From Variovorax paradoxus (GTDB taxonomy: Bacteria > Pseudomonadota > Gammaproteobacteria > Burkholderiales > Burkholderiaceae_C): DNA of 64,000 nt. The position numbers and the translations under genes were made by a program. Of the stretch, positions 8,484 through 17,505 are shown piece after piece (position 1 is the first letter of the stretch; every line of letters begins with the position of its first letter). The DNA lies in NCBI RefSeq assembly GCF_009498455.1, contig NZ_CP045644.1:4343001-4407000 (forward strand), in the 5' to 3' direction. The notes under the pieces are model-generated. The model had not been told where the DNA came from. It saw only the letters and a list, made by a program, of their open reading frames with translations, and did not search any database.

Positions 8484-9595
8484 CTGTGTCCGCGTACCCA
8501 ATCCCACAAGCGACGCGGGTCGACGACGGCTTGCCGCCGCACGAGCCTGCGGCCTTCAACAAGGAAGTCACGCAGGCACTGGCGCATGACATGGGTGTGC
8601 TGCTGACCTGCAGTACGAGCATGCCGCGCTACGCATTGGTTGAGCTCGGCCAGTGCGAGATGACCGATCGCGAGGCCATCGCCCTCGGTGTTCAAACGCA
8701 TGGGCTCGAGGTGGAGCGCCTGTTCGACGGCACGCCCGAATCCGAACTGGCCGACCAGGGGCCATGGCTGATCCAGTTTCCGGTACAGCCTTCGGGCGCT
8801 CTGCTGGAGACCCTGGCCCTGCATGCGGGCGTTCATCATGCGTTGAGCATGGTGGCCTCAACCCTCGCGTTGGACGATCTGGCGAACCACATGAGAAGCT
8901 GGATCGAAGGCTTGATTCCACCGGACCCAACGATCGACGGTGACGAATCCTGCGGTGCCGTGCTGCGCTGGTTTGACCCACGCATCGGCTTGGACATGCC
9001 CGGCTGCTGGCCTGCAGCGGATCGCCTGCAATTCATGCAGGCATTTCGTTGGTGGGCCGCCTGGGGCGCCGATTTTTCACCGCGCGTGATGCAGGGGCCC
9101 GGCCTTAACAGGGCGGCTCCGCGCGCCGAGCCGCTGCCGCTTGACCAGGCACTGCTGTTGGCACTCGACCAACTCAACACGGCGGAAACCATGCTCGCTT
9201 CCGTGCGCGAGAACGACATCGAGCCGGGCGAACTCGATCACATTGCGCCTGCGCTGCAACGCCGCCTGGCCCATCGGCTGCTTGACGAAGCGCAGCGTCT
9301 TGGCTTGGGCGAGTGGGCCGATCAATACATGTTGCTGGCCATGGGGTTGCGCCTGCACCCCGACATTGCCGAGGCACAGGCACTGCAACCCATCCTTGTC
9401 GCTGCGGCAACGGGCGAGCAAGGCCTCGGTGCCGCCATTGCGGACATCGACAACGCGGTGTGGCGAGACCTGGTCGAAGAGGCGCCACAGGTGCTGGCGC
9501 TGCATTCGCACGCACTGCTTGAACCCCTGCGCCAACGGCGTCTCGCTGCCGTGTCCGCACACCCCTTTCACATCCCGCGCACCGAGGTTCGCTGA
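8480..9595 (+). CDS. DUF4123 domain protein, T6SS effector adaptor/chaperone
   Basis: 371-aa cytoplasmic protein of the DUF4123 type, the family of adaptors (Tap/TEC) that load a specific effector onto the cognate VgrG. The DUF4123 part covers about residues 30-150 (MPRYALVELGQCEMTDREA, then GPWLIQFPVQPSGALLETL, then a region with WFDPRIGLDMPGCWPAADR). The C-terminal half is helical and of unknown function. The start was set at GTG 8480, which overlaps the vgrG stop as GTGA, a typical translational-coupling arrangement; GTG 8486 is an alternative. The frame is open upstream into vgrG, but that part is out-of-frame noise. Its position between vgrG and the large phosphoesterase indicates that the phosphoesterase is the cargo it handles. 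That is inference from the established vgrG-adaptor-effector order. Confidence 0.85.
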   Translation: MTVSAYPIPQATRVDDGLPPHEPAAFNKEVTQALAHDMGVLLTCSTSMPRYALVELGQCEMTDREAIALGVQTHGLEVERLFDGTPESELADQGPWLIQFPVQPSGALLETLALHAGVHHALSMVASTLALDDLANHMRSWIEGLIPPDPTIDGDESCGAVLRWFDPRIGLDMPGCWPAADRLQFMQAFRWWAAWGADFSPRVMQGPGLNRAAPRAEPLPLDQALLLALDQLNTAETMLASVRENDIEPGELDHIAPALQRRLAHRLLDEAQRLGLGEWADQYMLLAMGLRLHPDIAEAQALQPILVAAATGEQGLGAAIADIDNAVWRDLVEEAPQVLALHSHALLEPLRQRRLAAVSAHPFHIPRTEVR

Positions 9596-9598
9596 ATC

Positions 9599-12500
9599 AT
9601 GGCCACCGTTCCCAACCTCGGAAGCAGCGCTGCCAACGCGCAATCCGCCAAGAACCGCATCCCGGGCGTTTGTGATTGCAGCGACCCAGTCGACAAATCA
9701 GCACTCATCCTTTATCCGAGTCTGGGAACGCCGTTGCTGCTCAAAGAAGGGCAGACCAAGTGCAGCATCTTCATCGTCGGCGAGTCGAGCTTGAAGGCGG
9801 CTTCGGGTGCGGGTGGTCTCATACCCGCGCCTGCGCCCAACCTGCATGTCTTCGTCGACCGTCATCTGAGGCTCTACTCCATCAAGGAGAAGGGGACCCA
9901 GACCGACACGACCACCGGCACGCTGTTTGGCGATGGCAATACCTGTGCAACGGCCCCGCAGCACATCAAGGCCTGGCGCGTCGGCCGCTTCGGAGCAGGG
10001 GTGCTCATCAAGGATCGCCATCGGCGGCCTTTTGCCACCATCGCACCGATGGCGGCCCAGGTCTACAAGGATCTGCAAGGCGGCGACATCTACGAGATAG
10101 AGATCGATCTGAAGGCCGCGCCGTTCCAGGGCATCAATTCGGGCAGCTTCATGAGCTTTGCCTGGATGGTCAAACTCAACGACGCCGGCAAGCAACTTCT
10201 GCCCAACGCCACGCACGCGGAGCCGCAGGACCTGATGATTGCAAAGTTCCTGCGCGAGCAATCCGCCAAGGACCCTTTCCACTTCGCGAACATCCAGGAG
10301 TTCGACCTTTCCAAGGGCGCCCGCACCACGGCCAACCAGTTGCCGCCGCAAAAAACCGGCTCGGGCGAACGCCTGCAGAGCTGGCACCCCGTGAAGTACA
10401 TGCCCGCACGTCCTCTGAAGCTGGGCCACCTGTCCGACGTGCACGTGAATGTTCGCCATACCGCGATGGGAAAGAGCATGGCCCAGGTGCTCGAAGGCGA
10501 TGTGGCCGGCGCGGAATGGAATGCGCCTGTCGGCACCAAGGTGTGCAACAGCTTCGATGCGCTGCGCGCCTTGTTCGAGAAGATGGCTTTGGGTGGCGAC
10601 AAGATCGAGAAGGCCGACGTGGTGCTGCTCACCGGCGACCTGATCGATTTCAACCGCAACCTCAACCCGGCGCAGGTCGCTGCGGGAAAAGCGACGGGCA
10701 ACAAGGCCATCGGCGAGCAATGGAAGAGCTTCAACCTGCTGGCGAACATCGATGACCCGGCCAACGGCAAGAGGCTGTACCCGCGCGGGCTGGACGACAT
10801 GCTCGTGTTCAGCCTGGTCCGTGAGATGTACCGCAAGCACAGCCTGCCTGTCTTCATGACCAGCGGCAATCACGAGGCGTACCAGGTGCCCTATGGCATC
10901 AGTGCGCGGGTAGAGGCTGGAGACATGGCCAACTGGGCATTCAAGCTGGGCGTGCTGGAAACTGCGGCCGACCCCGCGAAACGCAGCGAGATTGCCAGGG
11001 CCGCGGTCACTGGAAGTGGCGGTGCCTTGCGTGATCGAGCGGGGACCGTCGTCGACAAGGTATCCGGCTGGTTCAAGTCGGCCACCGGCGTTTCTCCAAG
11101 CGAGGCGGCAGGTCGGGGCGTAGAGGGTGTCGAGCAGGTCGCCCGCGCTGCCGAGAACCGGCTGGGCGGCCTCAACGAAGGTCTCTCGAAGGCGCTCAAG
11201 ACGGCACGCGGCACCCTGGATGGAAGCGAGCTTGCAGCGCACCGCAAGCAGATCGAAGCGGCCAGCGACTGGACCCGCGGCAAAGCCAATGAAGGGATGA
11301 GTCGCGACCACAACATGACCATCTACGAAGCCTGCCTGGCATATGGTCCAACCTACGGGCAGGCTCTGACCGGATTCAATTTTCACAGCGGCCAGTTCGA
11401 TTGGTTCTACGCGCTGTTCACGCCGTTGGCCGATGTGGTGGTCGCCTATGGTGCCCAGAGCGACGATGAGAGCGCGGCAGGAACCCTTCAGGTCATTGCA
11501 CCGATGGGTTGGGGGACCGACGAAAACTTCAAGAACCTGGGCGAACTGGCCGATCCCGCCAAATTGCCGCATATGGAAGACTTCGGTGGTGTTGACAGGC
11601 AAGGCGCGGGCATCTTGCCGCGCGCTACAGAGTCGTGGAGCACAGCGCAATTCGAGTTGCTTTCCCAGGCTCAAAAGTACAAGGCTGCCGGCAGCAAAGC
11701 AAGCCTTACGGTAGCCAGCCACTTCACGATCGTGAGCTTTGACGAACCACAGCCGTACAGCAACGTGAAGAAGAAGTTGGTCAAGGCGCGCTTGTGGCCG
11801 CACAACAGCGCTACCGGTCTGCCGGATGAGCCGGCGGGTTTCAACCACGTCAATGTGGGGACCTGCGAGCGAGGGCTTGCCCACTACTTTGAACACTACG
11901 TGCGCGCGGGGCGCCGCAGACCCAAGGGCGGTGCACAGGTCGACTGGCATTTGTCAGGCCATAGCCATCGCAGCGGCGTCTATCAGGTCGAGTGGCAAAG
12001 CGATGGGCCGGATACCAAGCCCTACATCCAGGTCGTATCGGCCACGGACCCGGGGATTCACGAGGTGCGGACCGTGCCCGCCGATACGCAGACGGCCCTG
12101 ATCGTCAGCAGTTGCGGTGGTCCGATTGGCTATCAGAACCTGGATGGTGAACTCGGCGCATGGACAGGGCGGCCACCTGCGGGCACCTTGCTGGAGCCGG
12201 CCACGGGCAAGATCAGCCAGGTCAGCACGCGTCGCTGCCGCATCGAAGACGGCAAGGCGTACAACGAGAAGCCAAGGCTGTGCGTGGCGCTGGACTACCT
12301 GCATGTGATGAGTGGCCTGCCGGCGAAGGGCAACATCGACAAGCCGCTTGAGTTTGGCGACATTCCTCAGTTCGCGATGGGCAACACGCAGATCCCGCTT
12401 CGACTGAGTCGACAGATGAAAAAGCTCAACTGCATCGTGAGCTTGACGCTGTGGGTGTTTGAGGGCGGAAAGGATTCCGAGAAGAACGACGTTCGCAAAT

Positions 12501-12895
12501 GGCATCGCGTAGACACAAAGCTGGACACGCTTGGCTCTCCCGGCAACGCGACGGTCAGCAACGAAGGAATGGCGGCACTCTCAAGAGCCTTTGCAACAGG
12601 TGTCGTGGGCAAGCAGGCCGATTCGGCATTCCGGCGCATCCAGGCGACCTTTTGTGAGGTGGGGCTGCGAAAGCCTGAACCGATGAAAGCAGACGAAGAC
12701 TGGGCCCTGCACATGCAATGCACCGATCCATGGGTTTTTCCGATCGCTGTGGTGAGCACGAACGCAGGGAGAACGATGGCCGGTCTTGGCCGTGTCGGAG
12801 GAGAGAAGGGGGAGGTGCCGGATTGGTATTTTCTGGCCGAACACTTTCCCGCCGTGGGATATCTACCGCCGCTCGAGGCAATCAGACCCAAGTGA
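9599..12895 (+). CDS. large calcineurin-like metallophosphoesterase, candidate T6SS effector
   Basis: 1098-aa protein with the metal-binding motifs of calcineurin-like phosphoesterases scattered through its length: LGHLSDVHV (Asp280, His282), LLTGDLIDF (Asp347), MTSGNHEAY (Asn424, His425), TVASHFTIV (His708) and LSGHSHRSG (His788, His790). These are the ligands of a dinuclear metal centre that hydrolyses phosphomono- or diesters. The first ~270 residues have no family I recognise. The long insertion between the GNHE and His708 motifs (about 440-690) contains an amphipathic Ala-rich stretch. No signal peptide. The ATG at 9599 is 3 nt after the adaptor's stop. Position after vgrG and DUF4123 and before a lipoprotein fits a secreted toxin with its immunity gene. 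The substrate (lipid, nucleotide or nucleic acid) cannot be decided from the sequence. Confidence 0.8.
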   Translation: MATVPNLGSSAANAQSAKNRIPGVCDCSDPVDKSALILYPSLGTPLLLKEGQTKCSIFIVGESSLKAASGAGGLIPAPAPNLHVFVDRHLRLYSIKEKGTQTDTTTGTLFGDGNTCATAPQHIKAWRVGRFGAGVLIKDRHRRPFATIAPMAAQVYKDLQGGDIYEIEIDLKAAPFQGINSGSFMSFAWMVKLNDAGKQLLPNATHAEPQDLMIAKFLREQSAKDPFHFANIQEFDLSKGARTTANQLPPQKTGSGERLQSWHPVKYMPARPLKLGHLSDVHVNVRHTAMGKSMAQVLEGDVAGAEWNAPVGTKVCNSFDALRALFEKMALGGDKIEKADVVLLTGDLIDFNRNLNPAQVAAGKATGNKAIGEQWKSFNLLANIDDPANGKRLYPRGLDDMLVFSLVREMYRKHSLPVFMTSGNHEAYQVPYGISARVEAGDMANWAFKLGVLETAADPAKRSEIARAAVTGSGGALRDRAGTVVDKVSGWFKSATGVSPSEAAGRGVEGVEQVARAAENRLGGLNEGLSKALKTARGTLDGSELAAHRKQIEAASDWTRGKANEGMSRDHNMTIYEACLAYGPTYGQALTGFNFHSGQFDWFYALFTPLADVVVAYGAQSDDESAAGTLQVIAPMGWGTDENFKNLGELADPAKLPHMEDFGGVDRQGAGILPRATESWSTAQFELLSQAQKYKAAGSKASLTVASHFTIVSFDEPQPYSNVKKKLVKARLWPHNSATGLPDEPAGFNHVNVGTCERGLAHYFEHYVRAGRRRPKGGAQVDWHLSGHSHRSGVYQVEWQSDGPDTKPYIQVVSATDPGIHEVRTVPADTQTALIVSSCGGPIGYQNLDGELGAWTGRPPAGTLLEPATGKISQVSTRRCRIEDGKAYNEKPRLCVALDYLHVMSGLPAKGNIDKPLEFGDIPQFAMGNTQIPLRLSRQMKKLNCIVSLTLWVFEGGKDSEKNDVRKWHRVDTKLDTLGSPGNATVSNEGMAALSRAFATGVVGKQADSAFRRIQATFCEVGLRKPEPMKADEDWALHMQCTDPWVFPIAVVSTNAGRTMAGLGRVGGEKGEVPDWYFLAEHFPAVGYLPPLEAIRPK

Positions 12896-12906
12896 TCTCC
12901 TACTCA

Positions 12907-14190
12907 ATGAATCGTCGCTCCGCTTTGACTGCGCTTCCCGCGCTGATCATTTCCTCAAGCCCACTCTTGACCGCTTGCAACATGGCCACGTCCAAAAAGA
13001 ACATCCGCGAGTTTGGAAAGATCTTCCAGTACCTCAAAGACCCAGAGCTTCGCAAAAAGGAAGTCGGAGACGCCTTACTTACCGTCGAGGGCGCGGAGAT
13101 CAGCGGTGAAAGTTTTCAGTACGTTGACTGGAGTCACATCCTGTTCAGGAATTGCGACTTCGTCGGTGCGTATCAGATCAAGATTGGAAACTCCACGGAC
13201 GTTCGGTACGAAGACTGTCGGTTCTCTGGCATCTTTGGATACGGCAAGACCAACCGTGTTCACTTCTTGCGATGCGCATGGACGGACGGTTCCATAGGGT
13301 ATGCCGGCGAGAAGAGCACGGCTCTTGTTTTTGAATCTTGTCGGTTCGTTGGCGCCAATCCCGATCGGAATCACTGGGGAGGTGTCGGCAGCGATGGCGA
13401 AGCGGAATTCATTCGCTGCACAGCAAAGTACTTTGTCATTGAAGGACACGCAAAGCTCACGCTTCGGCAATGCGAGTTTGAAGATACGAAGTGCACACCC
13501 CGAAGCAAGGAGTCGGGCGGTGTTTTCGCTGATGTGTCGATCGAAGACAGCAAGTTGCGTGGTGTGTTCAGCATGGTCCCCGCAGACTTCCAATCCCTCA
13601 TCATCCGTGACACTCTCATCGAAGGCACCTTCGACATGACAAACGCGACGGTCAAGGGCGACATCCTGATGGAGCGAGTGACTGCCGGTGTGATCCTCGG
13701 CTATGTCAAGAATGCCAACAGTTTCACCGTGCGAGACAGCAAGATCGCAGGCAACGGAATGGATGTGTTCGAGGCCTTCGCCGGTGGGATTAGGGCGATC
13801 TCGATTGAGGGAACGACCTTCGGCGTAGGCTCGATACGAGGCGGTAACGGCACCGATGGGGTCACGATCGCAGGAGGCTTCTCTCTTAAGGAACCGACCC
13901 GCACGTCGAGTGTCAGCCAATCTATTTTGATTCGCGACAGCAAGATCCCCCAACTGCAGTCTCAGCATCTCAATACCAAGAATCTCGTACTCAGGAAGGT
14001 GGAGATTGGGGAAGCTGATTTCACGAACACTCGCGCGGAGGTGTTGGAGCTGGACGATGTGAGTTTCACAAGGTCTGTGAATATGAGCGGGGCGCAGATC
14101 AAAGAGTTCAAGCAACGTGGGACCACTGACCTCAAGAGGCTAGGTCGGAGCTTGAAGCTGGAAGGCTCCAACATCAAGCTGCCACGTTGA
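12907..14190 (+). CDS. beta-helical lipoprotein, candidate immunity protein to the phosphoesterase
   Basis: 427-aa protein starting with a lipoprotein-like signal (MNRRSALTALPALI, then a LLTAC lipobox with Cys24), so it probably faces the periplasm. The mature part is a regular series of short strands with recurring aromatic/Cys positions (FRNCDFVG, YEDCRFSG, FESCRFVG, LRQCEFED), as in right-handed beta-helix or pentapeptide-like solenoids. The DNA is less GC-rich than the neighbours, as is common for immunity genes. Start choice: ATG 12907 gives a clean signal; GTG 12892 overlaps the upstream stop as GTGA and would add five residues. No recognised family. The immunity role is inferred only from position after the effector and from the lipoprotein signal; a secreted accessory protein is the alternative. 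Confidence 0.65.
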   Translation: MNRRSALTALPALIISSSPLLTACNMATSKKNIREFGKIFQYLKDPELRKKEVGDALLTVEGAEISGESFQYVDWSHILFRNCDFVGAYQIKIGNSTDVRYEDCRFSGIFGYGKTNRVHFLRCAWTDGSIGYAGEKSTALVFESCRFVGANPDRNHWGGVGSDGEAEFIRCTAKYFVIEGHAKLTLRQCEFEDTKCTPRSKESGGVFADVSIEDSKLRGVFSMVPADFQSLIIRDTLIEGTFDMTNATVKGDILMERVTAGVILGYVKNANSFTVRDSKIAGNGMDVFEAFAGGIRAISIEGTTFGVGSIRGGNGTDGVTIAGGFSLKEPTRTSSVSQSILIRDSKIPQLQSQHLNTKNLVLRKVEIGEADFTNTRAEVLELDDVSFTRSVNMSGAQIKEFKQRGTTDLKRLGRSLKLEGSNIKLPR

Positions 14191-14271
14191 GGCGCAGGAA
14201 GACTACGGATGTCCGATCAATTTTCAGCTGCCCATCGCGACGATGGCTGCATCTTCAGGGAGTAGAGCCGA

Positions 14272-17200
14272 ATGGCCGAAGGTATCCAAAGCGGAGAGGC
14301 ACTTCTCGACCGCCAGCACGACCGGCTGCTGCGCCTGTCGTTCCCCCAGGGCGGCGAACCTGCGGGTGCGCGACTGGTCATCAACCGGCTGGAGGCCAGC
14401 GAAGGCGTGTCGCGCGACTTCGAGTACGCGGCCGAACTGCTCTCGAGCAATGCCGACCTGGCGCTCAAAGACCTGCAAGGCAAGATGCTGTGCATCGATC
14501 TCGTGCGCGCGGATGGCAGCCTGCGCCACTTCACCGGCATCGTCTTCGCCTTCCGTCTCGTCAAGACCGACGGCAACCTGGCCTTCTATGAAGCCCGACT
14601 CGGCCCCTGGCTGAGATACCTGCGCCTGCGTTCGAACAACCGCCTGTTCCACCGCCAGAACCTGAAAGAGCAGACCCAGGCCATCTTCGACGACTACGAC
14701 ACCCTGCCGCAATGGAAGTGGCAAGTCCGCAGCGAGGACCTTCCCATCACCATGGCCGCCCAAGGCGGCGGTGCCCAAGGCGAGAGCGACCACAACTACC
14801 TGCATCGGCGCTGGGAAGCCGCCGGCTACAGCTATTGGTACGAGCACACGGCCAAAGGTCACACGCTCGTTCTCGCTGATGACACCACCCTGGCCCAGGC
14901 CGTGGACGGGTCGACGCCCGACATCCGCTTCCAGCGCGAAGGCGGTGCCCAGGAAGAAGACGCCATCCACCAGTGGAGCGCCGCACGCACCCTCGTGTCC
15001 GGGCGCACGGCTGTCAGCGCCTTCGACTTCAAGAACCCGCGTCCCCAGCACGCCGACATCCCCAGCGGCAACCGGCAGGGTGAGGTCCCTCAGCTGGAAG
15101 TGCACGAATACGGCGGCCACCGGCACTTCAAGACCAGCCGCGAAGGCGATGCGCTGGCCACACGGCGCGTCGAAGAGATCGAAGCCATTGCCAAGCACTT
15201 CGATGCGCGCGGCAACAACCGGCAGGTACTGCCGGGGCGCTACTTTCGCCTCACCGATCACTTCGGGCGCACCCAGGGCACAGGCCCCGAGAGCGAATTC
15301 CTGATCCTGGAGGTCGAGCACAGCGCGAGCAACAACTACCTGCAAGCCGCAGGTGAACTCGCCCAATACAGCAACAGCTTCACCTGCAGCCGTCGCTTCG
15401 TTCCCTGGCGTCCCGGCCGCGGCTTCCACAGCGTGGAGCAGCGCGTGATGGCGCCGCAGACCGCCACGGTGGTGGGCCCGTCCGCCGAGGGCAGCATCCA
15501 CACCGACGAATACGGGCGAATCCGGGTGCAATTTCATTGGGACCGCGAAGGCCAGAACGACGAACGCAGCTCGGCCTGGGTGCGCGTCATGAGCCCGTGG
15601 GCCGGCGGCGAGACCGGTGCCGTCTCCACGCCCCGCGTCGGCTCGGAAGTCATCGTGCAGTGCCTGGACGGCAACCCCGATCACCCGATCGTCATGGGCG
15701 TGGTCTACAACGCCCAGCGCATGCCGCCATGGAAGCTGCCCGAGCAAAAGGCCCTCACGGGTCTCAAGAGCCGCGAGCTCGCGGGCGCCAGCGGAAATGA
15801 GGCCGGAGGCAAGAGCAACCACTTGCTGCTGGACGACACCGAAGGCAAGATCCAGGCGCAGCTCAAGAGCGACCACGACAGCAGCTCCCTGAGCCTGGGA
15901 CACATCACCCGCATCGAAGACAACGCAGGACGCAAGGACGCCCGGGGCCAGGGCTTCGAGCTGCGCACGGACGGGCACGGTGCGATCCGGGCCCAGGACG
16001 GACTCTTGATCAGCACCGAGGCGCGCGCCAACGCCCAGGCCCACATCACCGACATGGGCGAGACGGTGCAGCGCCTGACGCAGGGGCGGGACCTGCACGA
16101 GGGCTTGAGTGAAGCGGCGCAGCAGGCCAAGGCGCATGAGACCGGCGATCAGGACGAAGTAACCAAGAGCCTGAAGGCGCAGAACGATGCGATCAAGGGC
16201 TCGGGCAGCGGCAACAAGGCCGAGGGCGAGTTCCCCGAACTCAACGAGCCGCATGTCGTGCTGGCCAGCCCTTCGGGAATCGAGGCCACCACGGGAGGCT
16301 CGATTCACTTGGTGAGCACCGAGCACCACGCGATCACCAGCGGGGCGCACACGAGCATTGCGGCGGGCAAGAGTTTGCTGGTGAGTGCCAAGGAAGCGGT
16401 GCGCATCGCAGCCTTCGAGAAAGGCATTCGCCTGGTAGCGGCGGCGGCGGACATCGACATCACTGCACTCAAGAGTTGCATCAATGTCATCGCCAAGCTC
16501 GACATCAAGATGGAGGCCAATCGCATCACCATCACCGCCAAGGAGGAGGTTCTGGTCAATGGCGGCACCAGCTACACACGCTGGAACGCGAGCGGCATCG
16601 AGAGCGGCACCAATGGCATCTGGCGCGAGCATGCGGCCGTGCACAGCCTGATTGGGCCGAACAGCAAGGGGTCGCCCAAACTGCCGGAGCCGGCCCAGCT
16701 GCCGAAAGGGCAGCTGGATCTGCACAACCACTACATCAAGAGCGATGGCACGCCGCGACAGGCGGTGAAGCAGGGCGAGTACACGGTGGTGGATTCGGAA
16801 GGCGGCACCCACAGCGGCAACCTCGATGCCAAAGGGTTCGCGACGGTGTCGGGCTTGCCGATCGGTGGCGCCAAGATCACCTTCGGCCCGGACCCGCGCG
16901 ATCCTTGGGACGAGGGCAGCTACTTCGGGCCACCGCACGAATGGCCGCCCAAGCCGCTGGACGAGCAATCGACGGCGAGCCCTGCAGGCGAAGCGGGCGC
17001 CATGCCTGCTGCGAACCTGCTGTCGGGCAAGGGCGTCCTCGGCGGAGCCAAGGGTGCGTTGGGGCAGATCGGCCAGATGGCCGGAACAGCGCAACAAGCC
17101 GTTGCTGCCGTCCAGGCCGTGCAGAAAGGCGGTGCGCAGGCATTGCTGGGACAAGCGGGACAGTTGGCCTCCGGCGCAGCGACCCGAGCGATTGGAAAGG

Positions 17201-17439
17201 TTGTGGGCGACATGCTCGGCCCGATGGGGGCGCCTGCAGCGGGAGCGGTCGGCAGTGTGGTGGCCGGTGGCATGAAGGGCGGTCTGGCGGGCGCGGCTGC
17301 CGCGGCGCAGAACAGCATGAGCGGTGCGGTGGCGTCGGTCGTCCCCAAGCTGCCTGGTGCATTGCCCAGCCTGCCGTCCTTGGGCAGCGTGAACCCTGCG
17401 ACAGCCATGACCGGCAGAACACCCGGCTTCGCGGGTTGA
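14272..17439 (+). CDS. vgrG: type VI secretion spike protein VgrG with C-terminal extension, copy 2
   Basis: 1055-aa VgrG. The gp27/gp5-like base, OB-fold and DUF2345 correspond to VgrG1 (for example HDRLLRLSFPQGGEPAG near the start and HTDEYGRIRVQFHWDREG in the OB-fold). From about residue 800 it carries ~250 extra residues. First comes a small beta-rich, transthyretin-like segment (YTVVDSEGGTHSGN, AKGFATVSGLPIGGAKITFG), then from about 905 an Ala/Gly/Val-rich, partly hydrophobic tail ending in TGRTPGFAG. Such extensions generally dock a dedicated cargo. The next gene is an Rhs toxin with no visible PAAR domain, so the tail may take over the tip or docking role; this is inference. ATG 14272 is at the family start. 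It lies 81 bp after the lipoprotein gene. Confidence 0.94.
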   Translation: MAEGIQSGEALLDRQHDRLLRLSFPQGGEPAGARLVINRLEASEGVSRDFEYAAELLSSNADLALKDLQGKMLCIDLVRADGSLRHFTGIVFAFRLVKTDGNLAFYEARLGPWLRYLRLRSNNRLFHRQNLKEQTQAIFDDYDTLPQWKWQVRSEDLPITMAAQGGGAQGESDHNYLHRRWEAAGYSYWYEHTAKGHTLVLADDTTLAQAVDGSTPDIRFQREGGAQEEDAIHQWSAARTLVSGRTAVSAFDFKNPRPQHADIPSGNRQGEVPQLEVHEYGGHRHFKTSREGDALATRRVEEIEAIAKHFDARGNNRQVLPGRYFRLTDHFGRTQGTGPESEFLILEVEHSASNNYLQAAGELAQYSNSFTCSRRFVPWRPGRGFHSVEQRVMAPQTATVVGPSAEGSIHTDEYGRIRVQFHWDREGQNDERSSAWVRVMSPWAGGETGAVSTPRVGSEVIVQCLDGNPDHPIVMGVVYNAQRMPPWKLPEQKALTGLKSRELAGASGNEAGGKSNHLLLDDTEGKIQAQLKSDHDSSSLSLGHITRIEDNAGRKDARGQGFELRTDGHGAIRAQDGLLISTEARANAQAHITDMGETVQRLTQGRDLHEGLSEAAQQAKAHETGDQDEVTKSLKAQNDAIKGSGSGNKAEGEFPELNEPHVVLASPSGIEATTGGSIHLVSTEHHAITSGAHTSIAAGKSLLVSAKEAVRIAAFEKGIRLVAAAADIDITALKSCINVIAKLDIKMEANRITITAKEEVLVNGGTSYTRWNASGIESGTNGIWREHAAVHSLIGPNSKGSPKLPEPAQLPKGQLDLHNHYIKSDGTPRQAVKQGEYTVVDSEGGTHSGNLDAKGFATVSGLPIGGAKITFGPDPRDPWDEGSYFGPPHEWPPKPLDEQSTASPAGEAGAMPAANLLSGKGVLGGAKGALGQIGQMAGTAQQAVAAVQAVQKGGAQALLGQAGQLASGAATRAIGKVVGDMLGPMGAPAAGAVGSVVAGGMKGGLAGAAAAAQNSMSGAVASVVPKLPGALPSLPSLGSVNPATAMTGRTPGFAG
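15600..16427 (+). repeat. near-identical vgrG block, copy 2 (partner 7322-8149)
   Basis: Second copy of the shared vgrG segment. The two genes differ clearly in the N-terminal third and completely after the AAFEKG motif, so the identity is confined to the middle of the genes. That fits a recombination tract that lets cargo modules be swapped behind a constant spike. Confidence 0.8.
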
Positions 17440-17505
17440 CGGCGGCACAGGCCTCGCCGGTTGCAAGAGCCTGAACAGAACAAGTCAGATCGAGGAAATA
17501 CAAAA

